Assembly: GCA_001564255.1 (NCBI GenBank)
Contig: LKNC01000115.1
Location: 1-8,304, forward strand
From: Natrialbaceae archaeon Tc-Br11_E2g1
GTDB lineage: Archaea > Halobacteriota > Halobacteria > Halobacteriales > Natrialbaceae
DNA: 8,304 nucleotides
Direction: 5' to 3'
Shown here: piece by piece, positions 1 to 5,310 of the stretch
Position numbering within the stretch: position 1 is the first letter of the stretch
How the letters are laid out: every line of letters starts with the position of its first letter
Made by a program: the position numbers and the translations under genes
Notes under the pieces: generated by a model
What the model saw: the letters and a program-made list of their open reading frames with translations, nothing else
Database searches by the model: none
What the model was told of the DNA's origin: nothing

Positions 1-96
1 CGGAACACCATGGGTGTGACGGTAATGGACGTCGAGGACGGCGATGCGGTCGCGAGCGTCGATGTCGTTCCGGTGAGCACAGAAGAGAGGGCATAG
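1..96 (+). CDS. gyrA: DNA gyrase subunit A, C-terminal end (5' part outside window)
   Basis: The frame is open from base 1 to a TAG at 94-96 and encodes 31 residues that begin RNTMGVTVMDVEDGD and end in VSTEERA. This matches the last blade of the GyrA C-terminal beta-pinwheel, whose family signature is GR-x-T-x-GV followed by hydrophobic, acidic and V-x-S-V-x-x-V segments. GyrA is the DNA breakage-reunion and wrapping subunit of the A2B2 gyrase that introduces negative supercoils. Haloarchaea carry a bacterial-type gyrase, usually as gyrB-gyrA, so gyrB would be expected to the left of the window. The gene converges on the winged-helix regulator, whose stop codon lies 48 nt away. Only the tail is visible, so the call rests on a short but characteristic segment. 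Confidence 0.85.
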   Translation, partial: RNTMGVTVMDVEDGDAVASVDVVPVSTEERA

Positions 97-129
97 CCGA
101 GAGCACCGTCGCTGCTCGAGGTGAAAGCG

Positions 130-145
130 GAGTCGAAGTCGACTC
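130..145. terminator. Perfect inverted repeat between convergent genes
   Basis: GAGTCGAAGTCGACTC has 7-base arms (130-136 and 139-145) around a 2-base centre. As RNA it would fold as a 6-bp stem with a 4-base loop. It sits between the gyrA stop codon (94-96) and the convergent regulator, just touching that gene's stop codon at 145-147. It could help terminate either transcript, but there is no clear T tract in either direction, so the role is only inferred. Confidence 0.3.
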
Positions 146-678
146 TAGTGTTCCGGTTCTTCGGCGGGGGCCACCATCTCGTCGATCTGCAGGATGAGGA
201 TGTTGTTCGTGTCGTCTTTGCCGTCGAGGGTCCCCTCGATGAGTAGCTTCGACAGCGGCGTCGGGCCGACGACGACGCCGTCCCCTTCGGTAATGTCAGT
301 TACCGACCCCTGGACGTGAATCTCCGCCCGGCAGAGTTCGGGGTGGTGGACACTCGAGAGGTCGATCTCCTCGACGATGACGTCGTCTAAGTCCTCCCCT
401 TCGTGTCCGATGGGGACCGAGGCCGGGTCGTCCATCTGCTGGATCTCCAGGGCCTCGTAGGCCGTCGCTGTCGGTTTATAGCCGCCTTTCGGCCCTGGTA
501 CACCCTCGACGAGCTGGAGGGCTTTCAGGCTCTGCATCTGGTTGCGGATCGTTCCGGGGTTTCGATCGACCTGCTCGGCGATGTCTTCGCCTTTGATCGC
601 GCTCTCGGATTCGTTGTGGAGATTCGTCAGTGCCCGGAGGATTTTCTTCTGGCTCGGAGTTAGTTCGATTGATGACAT
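145..678 (-). CDS. Winged helix-turn-helix transcriptional regulator with C-terminal beta-rich domain
   Basis: The protein has 177 residues. Residues 5-75 form a winged helix: LTPSQKKILRAL, then a second helix KGEDIAEQVDRN, a recognition helix PGTIRNQMQSLKALQLV, and a wing PGPKGGYKPT. This resembles the archaeal winged helix known as the HrcA-like DNA-binding domain, found alone or in front of CBS domains. No CBS domain follows. Residues 85-168 look like an acidic, mostly beta domain (for example VIVEEIDLSSV and NNILILQIDEM) that I cannot assign; it may bind a ligand or form dimers. There is one cysteine, C116. The ATG at 678 was chosen because a TATA-like TTTAAG lies about 27 nt upstream, which fits a leaderless transcript. 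An inverted repeat overlaps that promoter and suggests autoregulation. The regulated genes are unknown. Confidence 0.85.
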   Translation of the reverse strand: MSSIELTPSQKKILRALTNLHNESESAIKGEDIAEQVDRNPGTIRNQMQSLKALQLVEGVPGPKGGYKPTATAYEALEIQQMDDPASVPIGHEGEDLDDVIVEEIDLSSVHHPELCRAEIHVQGSVTDITEGDGVVVGPTPLSKLLIEGTLDGKDDTNNILILQIDEMVAPAEEPEH

Positions 679-702
679 GGATGGTCATTCGGGGTAGATT
701 TC

Positions 703-719
703 CTTAAACCCGGTGGGTT
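703..719 (-). promoter_or_regulatory. TATA box and overlapping inverted repeat upstream of the winged-helix regulator
   Basis: Read on the minus strand, TTTAAG (708-703) is centred about 27 nt before the ATG, the spacing of leaderless haloarchaeal promoters. Where the TFB recognition element should be, there is an inverted repeat, AACCC-GGT-GGGTT (707-719), that runs into the TATA box. An operator here would compete with TBP/TFB, so the position suits repression. The most economical candidate to bind it is the downstream regulator itself, but that is inference. Confidence 0.5.
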
Positions 720-789
720 ATGGGTGTGTCGTACTCGATCTTTCGTGATCGTCGAGCGTCGTCACCGGCCGCTTTCGATCCCGACTGAA

Positions 790-827
790 CCCCCCAGCGT
801 GACCGGGGGAAGGTGACGGGACGTCAC
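790..827 (-). terminator. Tandem short hairpins at the 3' end of the DtxR-like gene
   Basis: Two inverted repeats lie at the end of the gene. GTGAC-GGGAC-GTCAC (813-827) overlaps the stop codon. About 4 nt further downstream for the minus-strand transcript is a five-C/five-G pair (791-795 and 805-809) around a 9-base loop. No T tract follows. Haloarchaeal terminators are often T-rich rather than hairpin-based, so this is a weak call. Confidence 0.25.
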
Positions 828-1504
828 TGTTCGAGGGGCGGTTGGGGGGCGACGCGGACGTGACGGGCGACGTCTTCGGGTAAGGAAACGGAGTCGGTCG
901 TATCGGCCGCCCGAGCCGTGATCATCCCGAAGGGGGCGACCTCGAGGATCTCGAGTTCGGTGCCGGGGGCGACGCCGTGGTCTGCGAGATACGAGAGCAC
1001 CTCCGGGTCGTGGTCGGCGACCTCCTCGACGACGACGTGGTCGCCTTCCTCGAACTCCCCGATCGAGTCGCCATCCGGGGACTCCGGTGGTTCGAGGTCC
1101 GCACCCGGGATCGGTGAGCCGTGGGGGTCGACCTCCGGATCTTCGAGGGCGGCTGCGACACGTTGTTCGAAGTCCTCGCTTATGTGGTGTTCGAGCCTGT
1201 CGGCTTCCTCGTGGACCTCGGACCAGTCGTAATCGAGGTGTTCGGTGAGGTAGGCCTCGAGCAAGCGGTGGTGGCGGACCACCTCGAGTGCGACCGTGAC
1301 GCCCTCGTCGGTGAGCGTTACCCCACGATACTTCTCGCGGTCGACGAGTCCCCGCTCCTCGAGTTTCTCGAGCATGCTGGTGACCGTCGGCGACGTGACC
1401 TCGAGTTCCTCGGCGATCTCGGAGGTGCGGATGCGCTCGTCGTGCTCCCCCTGTAGCTGGTAGATCACCTTGAGGTAATCTTCCATCACGTCGCTCAACA
1501 TCAT
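824..1504 (-). CDS. DtxR/MntR-family metal-dependent transcriptional regulator with FeoA-like C-terminal domain
   Basis: The protein has 226 residues from the chosen start. It comprises a winged helix (about 5-65; VMEDYLKVIYQLQ, TSEIAEELEVTSPTVTSMLEKLEERGLV, KYRGVTLTDEG), a metal-binding and dimerisation domain (about 66-120), an acidic linker, and an SH3-like FeoA domain (about 148-220). Metal ligands align with DtxR: H79, E83 and H98 for the ancillary site; D9, D102, E105 and H106 for the primary site. Asp at the positions of DtxR M10 and C102 resembles MntR (D8, E99), so manganese sensing is more likely than strict iron sensing. The residue matching MntR E11 is K12. The in-frame ATG at 1525 would add seven residues, but the TATA-like element at 1531-1538 fits the 1504 ATG, about 31 nt away. 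It is divergent from the NDH-2 gene. In haloarchaea this family includes SirR/TroR and Idr proteins. Confidence 0.9.
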   Translation of the reverse strand: MMLSDVMEDYLKVIYQLQGEHDERIRTSEIAEELEVTSPTVTSMLEKLEERGLVDREKYRGVTLTDEGVTVALEVVRHHRLLEAYLTEHLDYDWSEVHEEADRLEHHISEDFEQRVAAALEDPEVDPHGSPIPGADLEPPESPDGDSIGEFEEGDHVVVEEVADHDPEVLSYLADHGVAPGTELEILEVAPFGMITARAADTTDSVSLPEDVARHVRVAPQPPLEQ

Positions 1505-1530
1505 CGTTCCGGGGTTTGGGTCCATCTACG

Positions 1531-1538
1531 CCTAAGTC
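1531..1538 (-). promoter_or_regulatory. TATA-like element of the DtxR-family gene
   Basis: The minus strand reads GACTTAGG, centred about 30 nt before the ATG at 1504 and only about 10 nt before the upstream ATG at 1525. That supports the shorter protein. The TTAGG part also resembles the half-site of classical DtxR-type operators, so this element may be both promoter and regulator target, but only one half is obvious. Confidence 0.45.
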
Positions 1539-1545
1539 TTGTGCC

Positions 1546-1568
1546 GTGCGTTCGGCGGACGAACACAC
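1546..1568. promoter_or_regulatory. Imperfect palindrome in the DtxR-NDH-2 divergent region (candidate operator)
   Basis: The core is GTTCG (1550-1554), a 5-base spacer GCGGA, and CGAAC (1560-1564). The symmetry extends outward by GTG (1546-1548) and CAC (1566-1568), with one mismatched position between, so 8 of 9 arm positions are complementary. It lies directly upstream of the DtxR-family promoter and about 40 nt upstream of the NDH-2 TATA box. Size and position suit a dimeric winged-helix regulator. Binding is inferred only. Confidence 0.4.
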
Positions 1569-1603
1569 TGGTAGTGGGTACCATGCCCCGGAAGTATCAA
1601 CAC

Positions 1604-1611
1604 CTTTGTAT
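1604..1611 (+). promoter_or_regulatory. TATA-like element of the NDH-2 gene
   Basis: CTTTGTAT is centred about 27 nt upstream of the ATG at 1635. This agrees with a leaderless transcript that starts at or next to that ATG rather than at the in-frame GTG at 1626. Confidence 0.45.
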
Positions 1612-1634
1612 CGTCTCCCCTCTGAGTGAGAGCC

Positions 1635-2789
1635 ATGACAGAGAACGTCGTCGTTCTCGGCTCCGGGTACGCCGGTGCCGGCGCGATAACGAAGCTCCAG
1701 TCGGAGCTCGGCGGTAACGTGCGACTGACCTGGATATCCGACGTCGATTATCACCTCGTGCTCCACGAGGTCCACCGCGTGATCCGGGATCCGTCGGTCC
1801 AGTCCGAGATCGCCATCCCGGTTCAGGACATCATAGCGCCGACGACGCAGTTCATTCAGGGCGAAATCACCGGTCTCGACGTCGACGAACGGGTCGTGGA
1901 ACTCGAAGACGGCACCGACGTCGACTACGACTACGTCCTCGTCGCACTCGGCAGCCGGACGGCCTACTACGGCATCCCCGGCCTCGAGGAACACTCCCGT
2001 ACCCTGAAGAGCCTAGATGACGCCCTGGAGATCCACGACGCAGTGATGGAGGCGAGCCAGGAGGCCACCCGCGGCGAACCGGCACAGATCGTCATCGGCG
2101 GGGCCGGCCTCTCGGGCATCCAGACCGCCGGTGAGATCGCCGAGTTCCGTGACGAACGGCGCGCCCCGATCGAGATCCACCTCGTCGAGGCACTCGATGA
2201 GATCTTCCCCGGCAACGACCCGGAGATCCAGCAGGCACTTCGGGATCTCCTGGAGGACGCAGGCGTTCGCATCCACACCGACGACCCGATCACCGAGGCC
2301 GAAGACGGCGTCATCCACTTCGACGAGGGCGACCCCCTCGAGTTCGACGCCTTCGTCTGGACTGGTGGCATCACCGGCCGGGAGGCGTTAGACGGCGTCG
2401 ACCTGGAGAACCAGCACAACCGCGTCGAGACGGAGGCGACGTTCCAGACCAGCGACGAGCGCGTCTTCGCGATCGGTGACTCGGCGATCATCGATCAGGG
2501 AGACCAGCCCGCCCCGCCGACGGCACAGGCTGCCTGGCAGGCCGCGGACGTCGCCGGGGAGAACATCGCGCGAGCGATCGAGGGTCGTCCGCTTATGACC
2601 TGGGAACACGACGACAAGGGGACCGTCGTCTCCGTCGGTAAGAAGGCCGTCGCCCACGACGTCCAGATGTTGCCGATCGACACCTTCGGTGGGTTCCCCG
2701 CGAAGAACCTGAAGAAACTCATCGCCGCCCGCTGGATCGCCGACGTCACGTCCTGGAACCAGGCTCGAAAGGCCTGGCCCGTGCTGTAA
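1635..2789 (+). CDS. ndh: Type II NADH dehydrogenase (NDH-2), FAD-dependent pyridine nucleotide-disulfide oxidoreductase family
   Basis: The protein has 384 residues. It likely oxidises NADH and reduces menaquinone at the inner face of the membrane without pumping protons. Two Rossmann dinucleotide sites are visible: an FAD site at the N-terminus (VVVLGSGYAGAGA, 5-17) and an NADH site in the middle (IVIGGAGLSGIQTAGEIAE, 152-170) with an acidic strand end at E185. VLVALGSRTAYYGIPG (101-116), VFAIGD (277-282, contacting FAD) and PPTAQAAWQ (294-302), a quinone-site hallmark of NDH-2, complete the fold. There is no redox-active CxxxxC, so it is not a disulfide reductase. The C-terminus has the Lys/Trp-rich amphipathic segment expected for peripheral membrane attachment. 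Haloarchaeal complex I lacks the NADH-input subunits, which leaves NDH-2 as the usual NADH entry. A sulfide:quinone oxidoreductase-type relative is a less likely alternative. The ATG at 1635 is preferred to the GTG at 1626 because of TATA spacing. Confidence 0.85.
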   Translation: MTENVVVLGSGYAGAGAITKLQSELGGNVRLTWISDVDYHLVLHEVHRVIRDPSVQSEIAIPVQDIIAPTTQFIQGEITGLDVDERVVELEDGTDVDYDYVLVALGSRTAYYGIPGLEEHSRTLKSLDDALEIHDAVMEASQEATRGEPAQIVIGGAGLSGIQTAGEIAEFRDERRAPIEIHLVEALDEIFPGNDPEIQQALRDLLEDAGVRIHTDDPITEAEDGVIHFDEGDPLEFDAFVWTGGITGREALDGVDLENQHNRVETEATFQTSDERVFAIGDSAIIDQGDQPAPPTAQAAWQAADVAGENIARAIEGRPLMTWEHDDKGTVVSVGKKAVAHDVQMLPIDTFGGFPAKNLKKLIAARWIADVTSWNQARKAWPVL

Positions 2790-2900
2790 GCCCCGCACGG
2801 ACGCCCCTCCTGTGTCGGTCACACTCACGAGAGGCCTTTCGGAGGCACGTGACTCGGGGTACGACTCGGCGGTACTGTCGGTTGACTGTGAGGTCTAGAC

Positions 2901-2910
2901 AGGTTTACCT
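2901..2910 (+). promoter_or_regulatory. Weak TATA-like element of the zinc-finger gene
   Basis: AGGTTTACCT is centred about 26 nt before the ATG at 2932, which is why that ATG is preferred over the GTG at 2920 and the ATG at 2944. The 142-nt stretch between the NDH-2 stop and this gene contains no other gene or convincing terminator that I can see. Confidence 0.35.
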
Positions 2911-2931
2911 TGACTGGGAGTGACTAGGCTG

Positions 2932-3105
2932 ATGATGACTACCATGACACGACCTTACAGCTGCCCGCTCTGTGAGCGCACCTGTGACGGGGAGACGACC
3001 CTCCGGGTCCACCTCGAGGTCGAACATCGCAAATCGGAACTCGCAAGCCTCCTGGTCGACCGGGACGACGGACCGGCAACGCCCCGCCTCAGGGTTTCGC
3101 CGTAG
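2932..3105 (+). CDS. Small single C2H2 zinc-finger protein
   Basis: The predicted protein has 57 residues with one classical zinc finger: YSCPLCERTCDGETTLRVHL followed by EVEH. The ligands are C11, C14, H27 and H32, giving C-x2-C-x12-H-x4-H. An extra cysteine, C18, lies inside the finger loop. After the finger comes a short helix (KSELASLLVD) and a charged, proline-containing tail. Stand-alone zinc-finger microproteins are common in haloarchaea and may act in nucleic-acid binding or as protein partners; the role of this one is unknown. The gene runs the same way as the NDH-2 gene, 142 nt away, and ends 15 nt from the bioF stop codon on the opposite strand, so the two transcripts should overlap at their 3' ends. 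The intact ligand spacing in an otherwise short ORF is the main argument that it is real. Confidence 0.75.
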   Translation: MMTTMTRPYSCPLCERTCDGETTLRVHLEVEHRKSELASLLVDRDDGPATPRLRVSP

Positions 3106-3120
3106 CCCCCGAGGTCGCGC

Positions 3121-4326
3121 TCACAGCAATCCCACTTCCTCGCCGGCGGCCTCGAAGGCCTCGAGGCAGGCGACAATCTCGCCTTCGTGGTGGGTCGCCA
3201 TCGGTGCGACCCGTATTCGGCTCGTCCCTTCGGGAACCGTCGGCGGGTTGATCGACGTGGCGACGACGCCGCGCTCACCGATCCCATCGGCCAGGTCGAG
3301 TGCGTCCCGGCGGTCGCCGACGAGCACGGGGAGGATCTGTGAGTCGCCAAGCACCTCATAGCCCATCGACTCGAGGCCCTCACGGAGGTGGGCGACGTTG
3401 TCCCAAAGCCGTTCGCGGACGTCGCTGTGGCGGGCGACGTGGAGAGATTCACTCGCTGTGGCGGCCACAGCGGGGGCGAGACCGGTCGAGAAGACGAACG
3501 AGCGAGCATCGTTGATCAGCGTCTCGATCAACGTCTCACTGCCCGCGACGTAGCCGCCCTGGCTCGCCAGGGCTTTCGAGAGCGTCCCCATCTGGACGTG
3601 AACCCGTTCTTCGAGGCCCTCAGCCTGGACGACGCCGCCGCCGTTTACGTACAGCCCCGTGGCGTGGGCTTCGTCGACCATCACCCACGCGCCGAAGTCC
3701 TCGGCGACGTCACAGATCCCCTCGAGGGGGGCGACGGTGCCGTCCGCGCCGAAGACGCTGTCCGTGACGACGAGCCACGACTGGTCTCCGGTCGCTTCCC
3801 CCGCTCGTCGTTCCATCGCGAGGTGGAGGGCGGCGGCGTCACAGTGGTCGTAGAACTCGACGTCCGCGTCGGCGAGACGACAGCCGTCGACGATACTGGC
3901 GTGGGTGTGTTCGTCGGAGAAGATCACGTCCGGCCCCAGGGCGGCGATCGTCCCGACGTTCGCGGCGTATCCGGAGGAAAATGCGAGCGCGCGCTCGGTG
4001 CCTTTCGTCTCGGCGAGCTGGCGCTCGAGATCGTGGTGGACCAGCGTGTCCCCGGTGACGAGCCGGCTCGCCCCTGCGCCCGTCCCGACGACCGCCGTCG
4101 CCTGCCGGGCGGCGTCCTGAACACGCTGATCTGTGGTCAGTCCGAGGTAGTTGTTCGAGGCGAAAACGAGTTGCTCCTCGGTCTCGAGAACCGGCAGGTC
4201 ACCCCCGGCGGGTGCGGCGAAATACCCCCGCTCTGCGACGCGGTCTGTGGGGGCGAGCGTTCGTTTCAGACCCGCGTCACAGAGCGTGGCGAGGCGGTCC
4301 TCGAGGTCGAACCCACGATCTTCCAT
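3121..4326 (-). CDS. bioF: 8-amino-7-oxononanoate synthase (BioF), PLP-dependent alpha-oxoamine synthase
   Basis: The protein has 401 residues, normal family length. It should condense pimeloyl thioester with L-alanine to form 8-amino-7-oxononanoate, the first committed step of biotin ring assembly. Visible motifs are SNNYLGL (57-63), GTGAGASRLVTG (81-92), the PLP-stacking His in HASIVDG (H142), DEAHATG (218-224), and GTLSKALASQGGYVAG with the Schiff-base lysine K251. The C-terminal PPTVPEGTSRIRV (361-373) matches BioF better than 2-amino-3-ketobutyrate CoA ligase, the main alternative. bioB on the same strand upstream supports the biotin assignment. Translation starts in a TGATG overlap: a short upstream frame (4442-4328) ends with TGA overlapping the ATG. 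An AT-rich candidate TATA (TCAAATC, about 4351-4357) lies about 28 nt upstream but is weak; the AT island at 4464-4515 is another possible promoter. The enzymes for the two intermediate steps (bioA, bioD) are not in the window. Confidence 0.85.
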   Translation of the reverse strand: MEDRGFDLEDRLATLCDAGLKRTLAPTDRVAERGYFAAPAGGDLPVLETEEQLVFASNNYLGLTTDQRVQDAARQATAVVGTGAGASRLVTGDTLVHHDLERQLAETKGTERALAFSSGYAANVGTIAALGPDVIFSDEHTHASIVDGCRLADADVEFYDHCDAAALHLAMERRAGEATGDQSWLVVTDSVFGADGTVAPLEGICDVAEDFGAWVMVDEAHATGLYVNGGGVVQAEGLEERVHVQMGTLSKALASQGGYVAGSETLIETLINDARSFVFSTGLAPAVAATASESLHVARHSDVRERLWDNVAHLREGLESMGYEVLGDSQILPVLVGDRRDALDLADGIGERGVVATSINPPTVPEGTSRIRVAPMATHHEGEIVACLEAFEAAGEEVGLL

Positions 4327-4414
4327 CAGGCTCGAGAGAGACAGGCCACCGATTTGACTTTCACGATTTGTCCCGATCGCGACGTGCGCGACGGAACCTC
4401 GATACCGAAGGGGC

Positions 4415-4442
4415 CGAACACTGCGGAGTTTCGGTCGTCTAT
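4415..4442. repeat. Imperfect 28-bp direct repeat, copy A (beside bioF)
   Basis: This segment matches 5261-5288 at 23 of 28 positions, including a perfect 13-base core ACTGCGGAGTTTC (4420-4432 here, 5266-5278 there) and a CGA and a TCGTC block on either side. Copy A lies about 90-117 nt upstream of bioF. The two copies bracket the DoxX-like gene and its AT-rich promoter. On the minus strand copy A would read DDRNSAV, against DEGNSAV in copy B, which begins at the ATG of the small ORF behind bioB. Confidence 0.65.
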
Positions 4443-4463
4443 TCGATGAGTGATGTGTTGTCG

Positions 4464-4508
4464 ATTATTTTATATATTAAGACAAGTTAGAAAGTTAATA
4501 ATATATAC
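4464..4508 (+). promoter_or_regulatory. AT-rich promoter island upstream of the DoxX-like gene
   Basis: About 50 bases here are nearly all A/T, unlike the rest of the window. Two TATA candidates stand out: TTTATATATT (4469-4478) and ATATATA (4501-4507). The second is centred 27 nt before the ATG at 4531, ideal for a leaderless transcript. An inverted repeat TATTAA (4475-4480) / TTAATA (4495-4500) lies between them and could be an operator. The island could also drive bioF on the other strand, giving it a leader of over 100 nt. Confidence 0.6.
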
Positions 4509-4530
4509 TAAATCATCGAGGATGTTGTTA

Positions 4531-5127
4531 ATGACGGCAACGAACGAAACAGCAGAACGGGCCAGTGAATCGAGTTTTGAAAGCGACGCAGGTTCATGGA
4601 TCGGTGCAACGAGGATCCTCGTCGGATTTCTGGTGCTCTACGAGATAGCGTTCGGTGGCTGGTGGAAACTCAATAGCGATTGGATAGGGCTCGGAGCGGG
4701 CACACCGCTCGCCGACCGAGCCACACGTGCCGTTTCCGATGGGACGTATGTCTGGTACGCTGGCATTCTCGAGGCAGGCGTGATCCCGTACGCCTGGTTT
4801 TGGAGTAACCTGGCGCTGGTACTCCAGTTAGCGTTCGGAATAGCCCTCGTAGTCGGATTCTGGGCTCGTCCGGCAGCGATCGTTGGCCTCCTCTATTTCA
4901 TATCGGTGTTCAATATGGGAACGATCCGGACGTCACCCACGTTTGCCGTCGCGATTGGCTTTCTGCTCGTCGCCAATTCCGGATATCATTACGGACTCGA
5001 CGGATGGATCCGCCAACGATCGGGTACGTGGGCACGACGTTCTGATCGGATCGCCTCGTTTGAAAACCGGGCTGAGTGCCTCGAGGTCGCTCGAGAGAAC
5101 GAAGTGCTCTCGAAGGCTTCGCGGTGA
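4531..5127 (+). CDS. DoxX/DoxD-like integral membrane protein
   Basis: The protein has 198 residues. After a hydrophilic acidic N-terminus (1-22) it has about four membrane segments: ATRILVGFLVLYEIAFGGWW (26-45), FWSNLALVLQLAFGIALVVGF (about 90-110), AIVGLLYFISVF (116-127) and FAVAIGFLLVANSGYHYGLDG (about 138-158). The pattern ends in the YGLDG signature common in haloarchaeal DoxX/DoxD-like proteins, relatives of the small subunit of thiosulfate:quinone oxidoreductase and of quinone-linked membrane proteins. The exact reaction is unknown. The ATG at 4531 is preferred to 4522 or 4450 because of TATA spacing. Codon third positions are less G/C-rich than in neighbouring genes and the promoter is unusually AT-rich, suggesting transfer. 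The charged tail after about residue 160 runs 139 nt antisense into the small ORF on the other strand. The gene is opposite in direction to bioB and bioF, with no obvious functional link to them. Confidence 0.75.
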   Translation: MTATNETAERASESSFESDAGSWIGATRILVGFLVLYEIAFGGWWKLNSDWIGLGAGTPLADRATRAVSDGTYVWYAGILEAGVIPYAWFWSNLALVLQLAFGIALVVGFWARPAAIVGLLYFISVFNMGTIRTSPTFAVAIGFLLVANSGYHYGLDGWIRQRSGTWARRSDRIASFENRAECLEVARENEVLSKASR

Positions 5128-5288
5128 CGGTCGAGCTCCGGCACACCCCTGCTCGCGACGTCAGCGACGAACGACTGGGCGGCGAGTGCGGCCGCGCCGG
5201 GGATCAGATGCTCCTTGTGTTTGCTGACCTCGAGCGTTCGTCGTCCGATTTCATCCGTGTCGAGTACTGCGGAGTTTCCCTCGTCCAT
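4989..5288 (-). CDS. Small ORF of unknown function directly behind bioB
   Basis: This is a 99-residue reading frame that starts 22 nt after the bioB stop codon, so it could be co-transcribed with bioB. I do not recognise the family. The first 60 residues look like haloarchaeal coding sequence (acidic, with mostly G/C third positions; MDEGNSAVLDTDEIGRRTLE, then an alanine-rich helix GAAALAAQSFVADVASRGVP). The last 40 are Arg- and Ser-rich and lie antisense to the end of the DoxX-like gene, so the natural C-terminus may be lost. Residues 40-50 (FVADVASRGVP) closely match FVVDVANRGVP near the end of the metallo-beta-lactamase-fold protein, and the DNA matches over 36 bases. The start coincides with copy B of the 28-bp repeat. 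It may be a genuine small gene, a truncated gene, or a remnant assembled by rearrangement. No Shine-Dalgarno sequence is visible. Confidence 0.4.
   Translation of the reverse strand: MDEGNSAVLDTDEIGRRTLEVSKHKEHLIPGAAALAAQSFVADVASRGVPELDRHREAFESTSFSRATSRHSARFSNEAIRSERRAHVPDRWRIHPSSP
5138..5173. repeat. 36-bp segment similar to the 3' end of the metallo-beta-lactamase-fold gene
   Basis: Bases 5138-5173 match 6582-6617 at 31 of 36 positions, in the same orientation and the same reading frame on the minus strand (FVADVASRGVP here, FVVDVANRGVP there). A match this long would be unlikely by chance even in GC-rich coding DNA. It suggests that the two stretches share an origin. Confidence 0.5.
5261..5288. 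repeat. Imperfect 28-bp direct repeat, copy B (beside bioB)
   Basis: This is the partner of 4415-4442, 846 bp away. It begins exactly at the ATG of the small ORF and lies 22 nt beyond the bioB stop codon. With copy A it brackets the DoxX-like gene. No inverted terminal repeats or transposase gene were seen between the copies. Confidence 0.65.
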
Positions 5289-5310
5289 CGTTCGTCTGCT
5301 AGGTGGTCTG

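Noticed and set aside
762..1994. Open frame of 410 codons on the minus strand crossing the DtxR-family and NDH-2 genes
   Set aside because: It spans two well-supported genes and their shared promoter region, and becomes Arg/Gly-rich low-complexity, as expected of an out-of-frame shadow.
2790..2931. Possible small RNA or terminator after the NDH-2 gene
   Set aside because: No convincing stem-loop, T tract or promoter other than the weak TATA of the zinc-finger gene.
3121..4326. 2-amino-3-ketobutyrate CoA ligase (threonine degradation) instead of BioF
   Set aside because: The PPTVPEG segment fits BioF better, and bioB lies upstream on the same strand. No threonine dehydrogenase gene is nearby. 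The alternative is not fully excluded.
4326..4442. 38-residue frame upstream of bioF ending in a TGATG overlap, as a translationally coupled leader peptide
   Set aside because: It has no ATG or GTG at the expected start (ATA at the position matching the other repeat copy). It is better explained as remnant sequence next to repeat copy A, so it is not listed as a gene.
3388..4449. Long open frame of 353 codons on the plus strand opposite bioF
   Set aside because: It is a mirror of the real gene. bioF has all PLP-enzyme motifs, while this frame shows no family signature; long antisense frames are common in GC-rich haloarchaeal genes.
4415..5288. Insertion sequence or MITE
   Set aside because: No transposase and no terminal inverted repeats were found; only an imperfect direct repeat is present.
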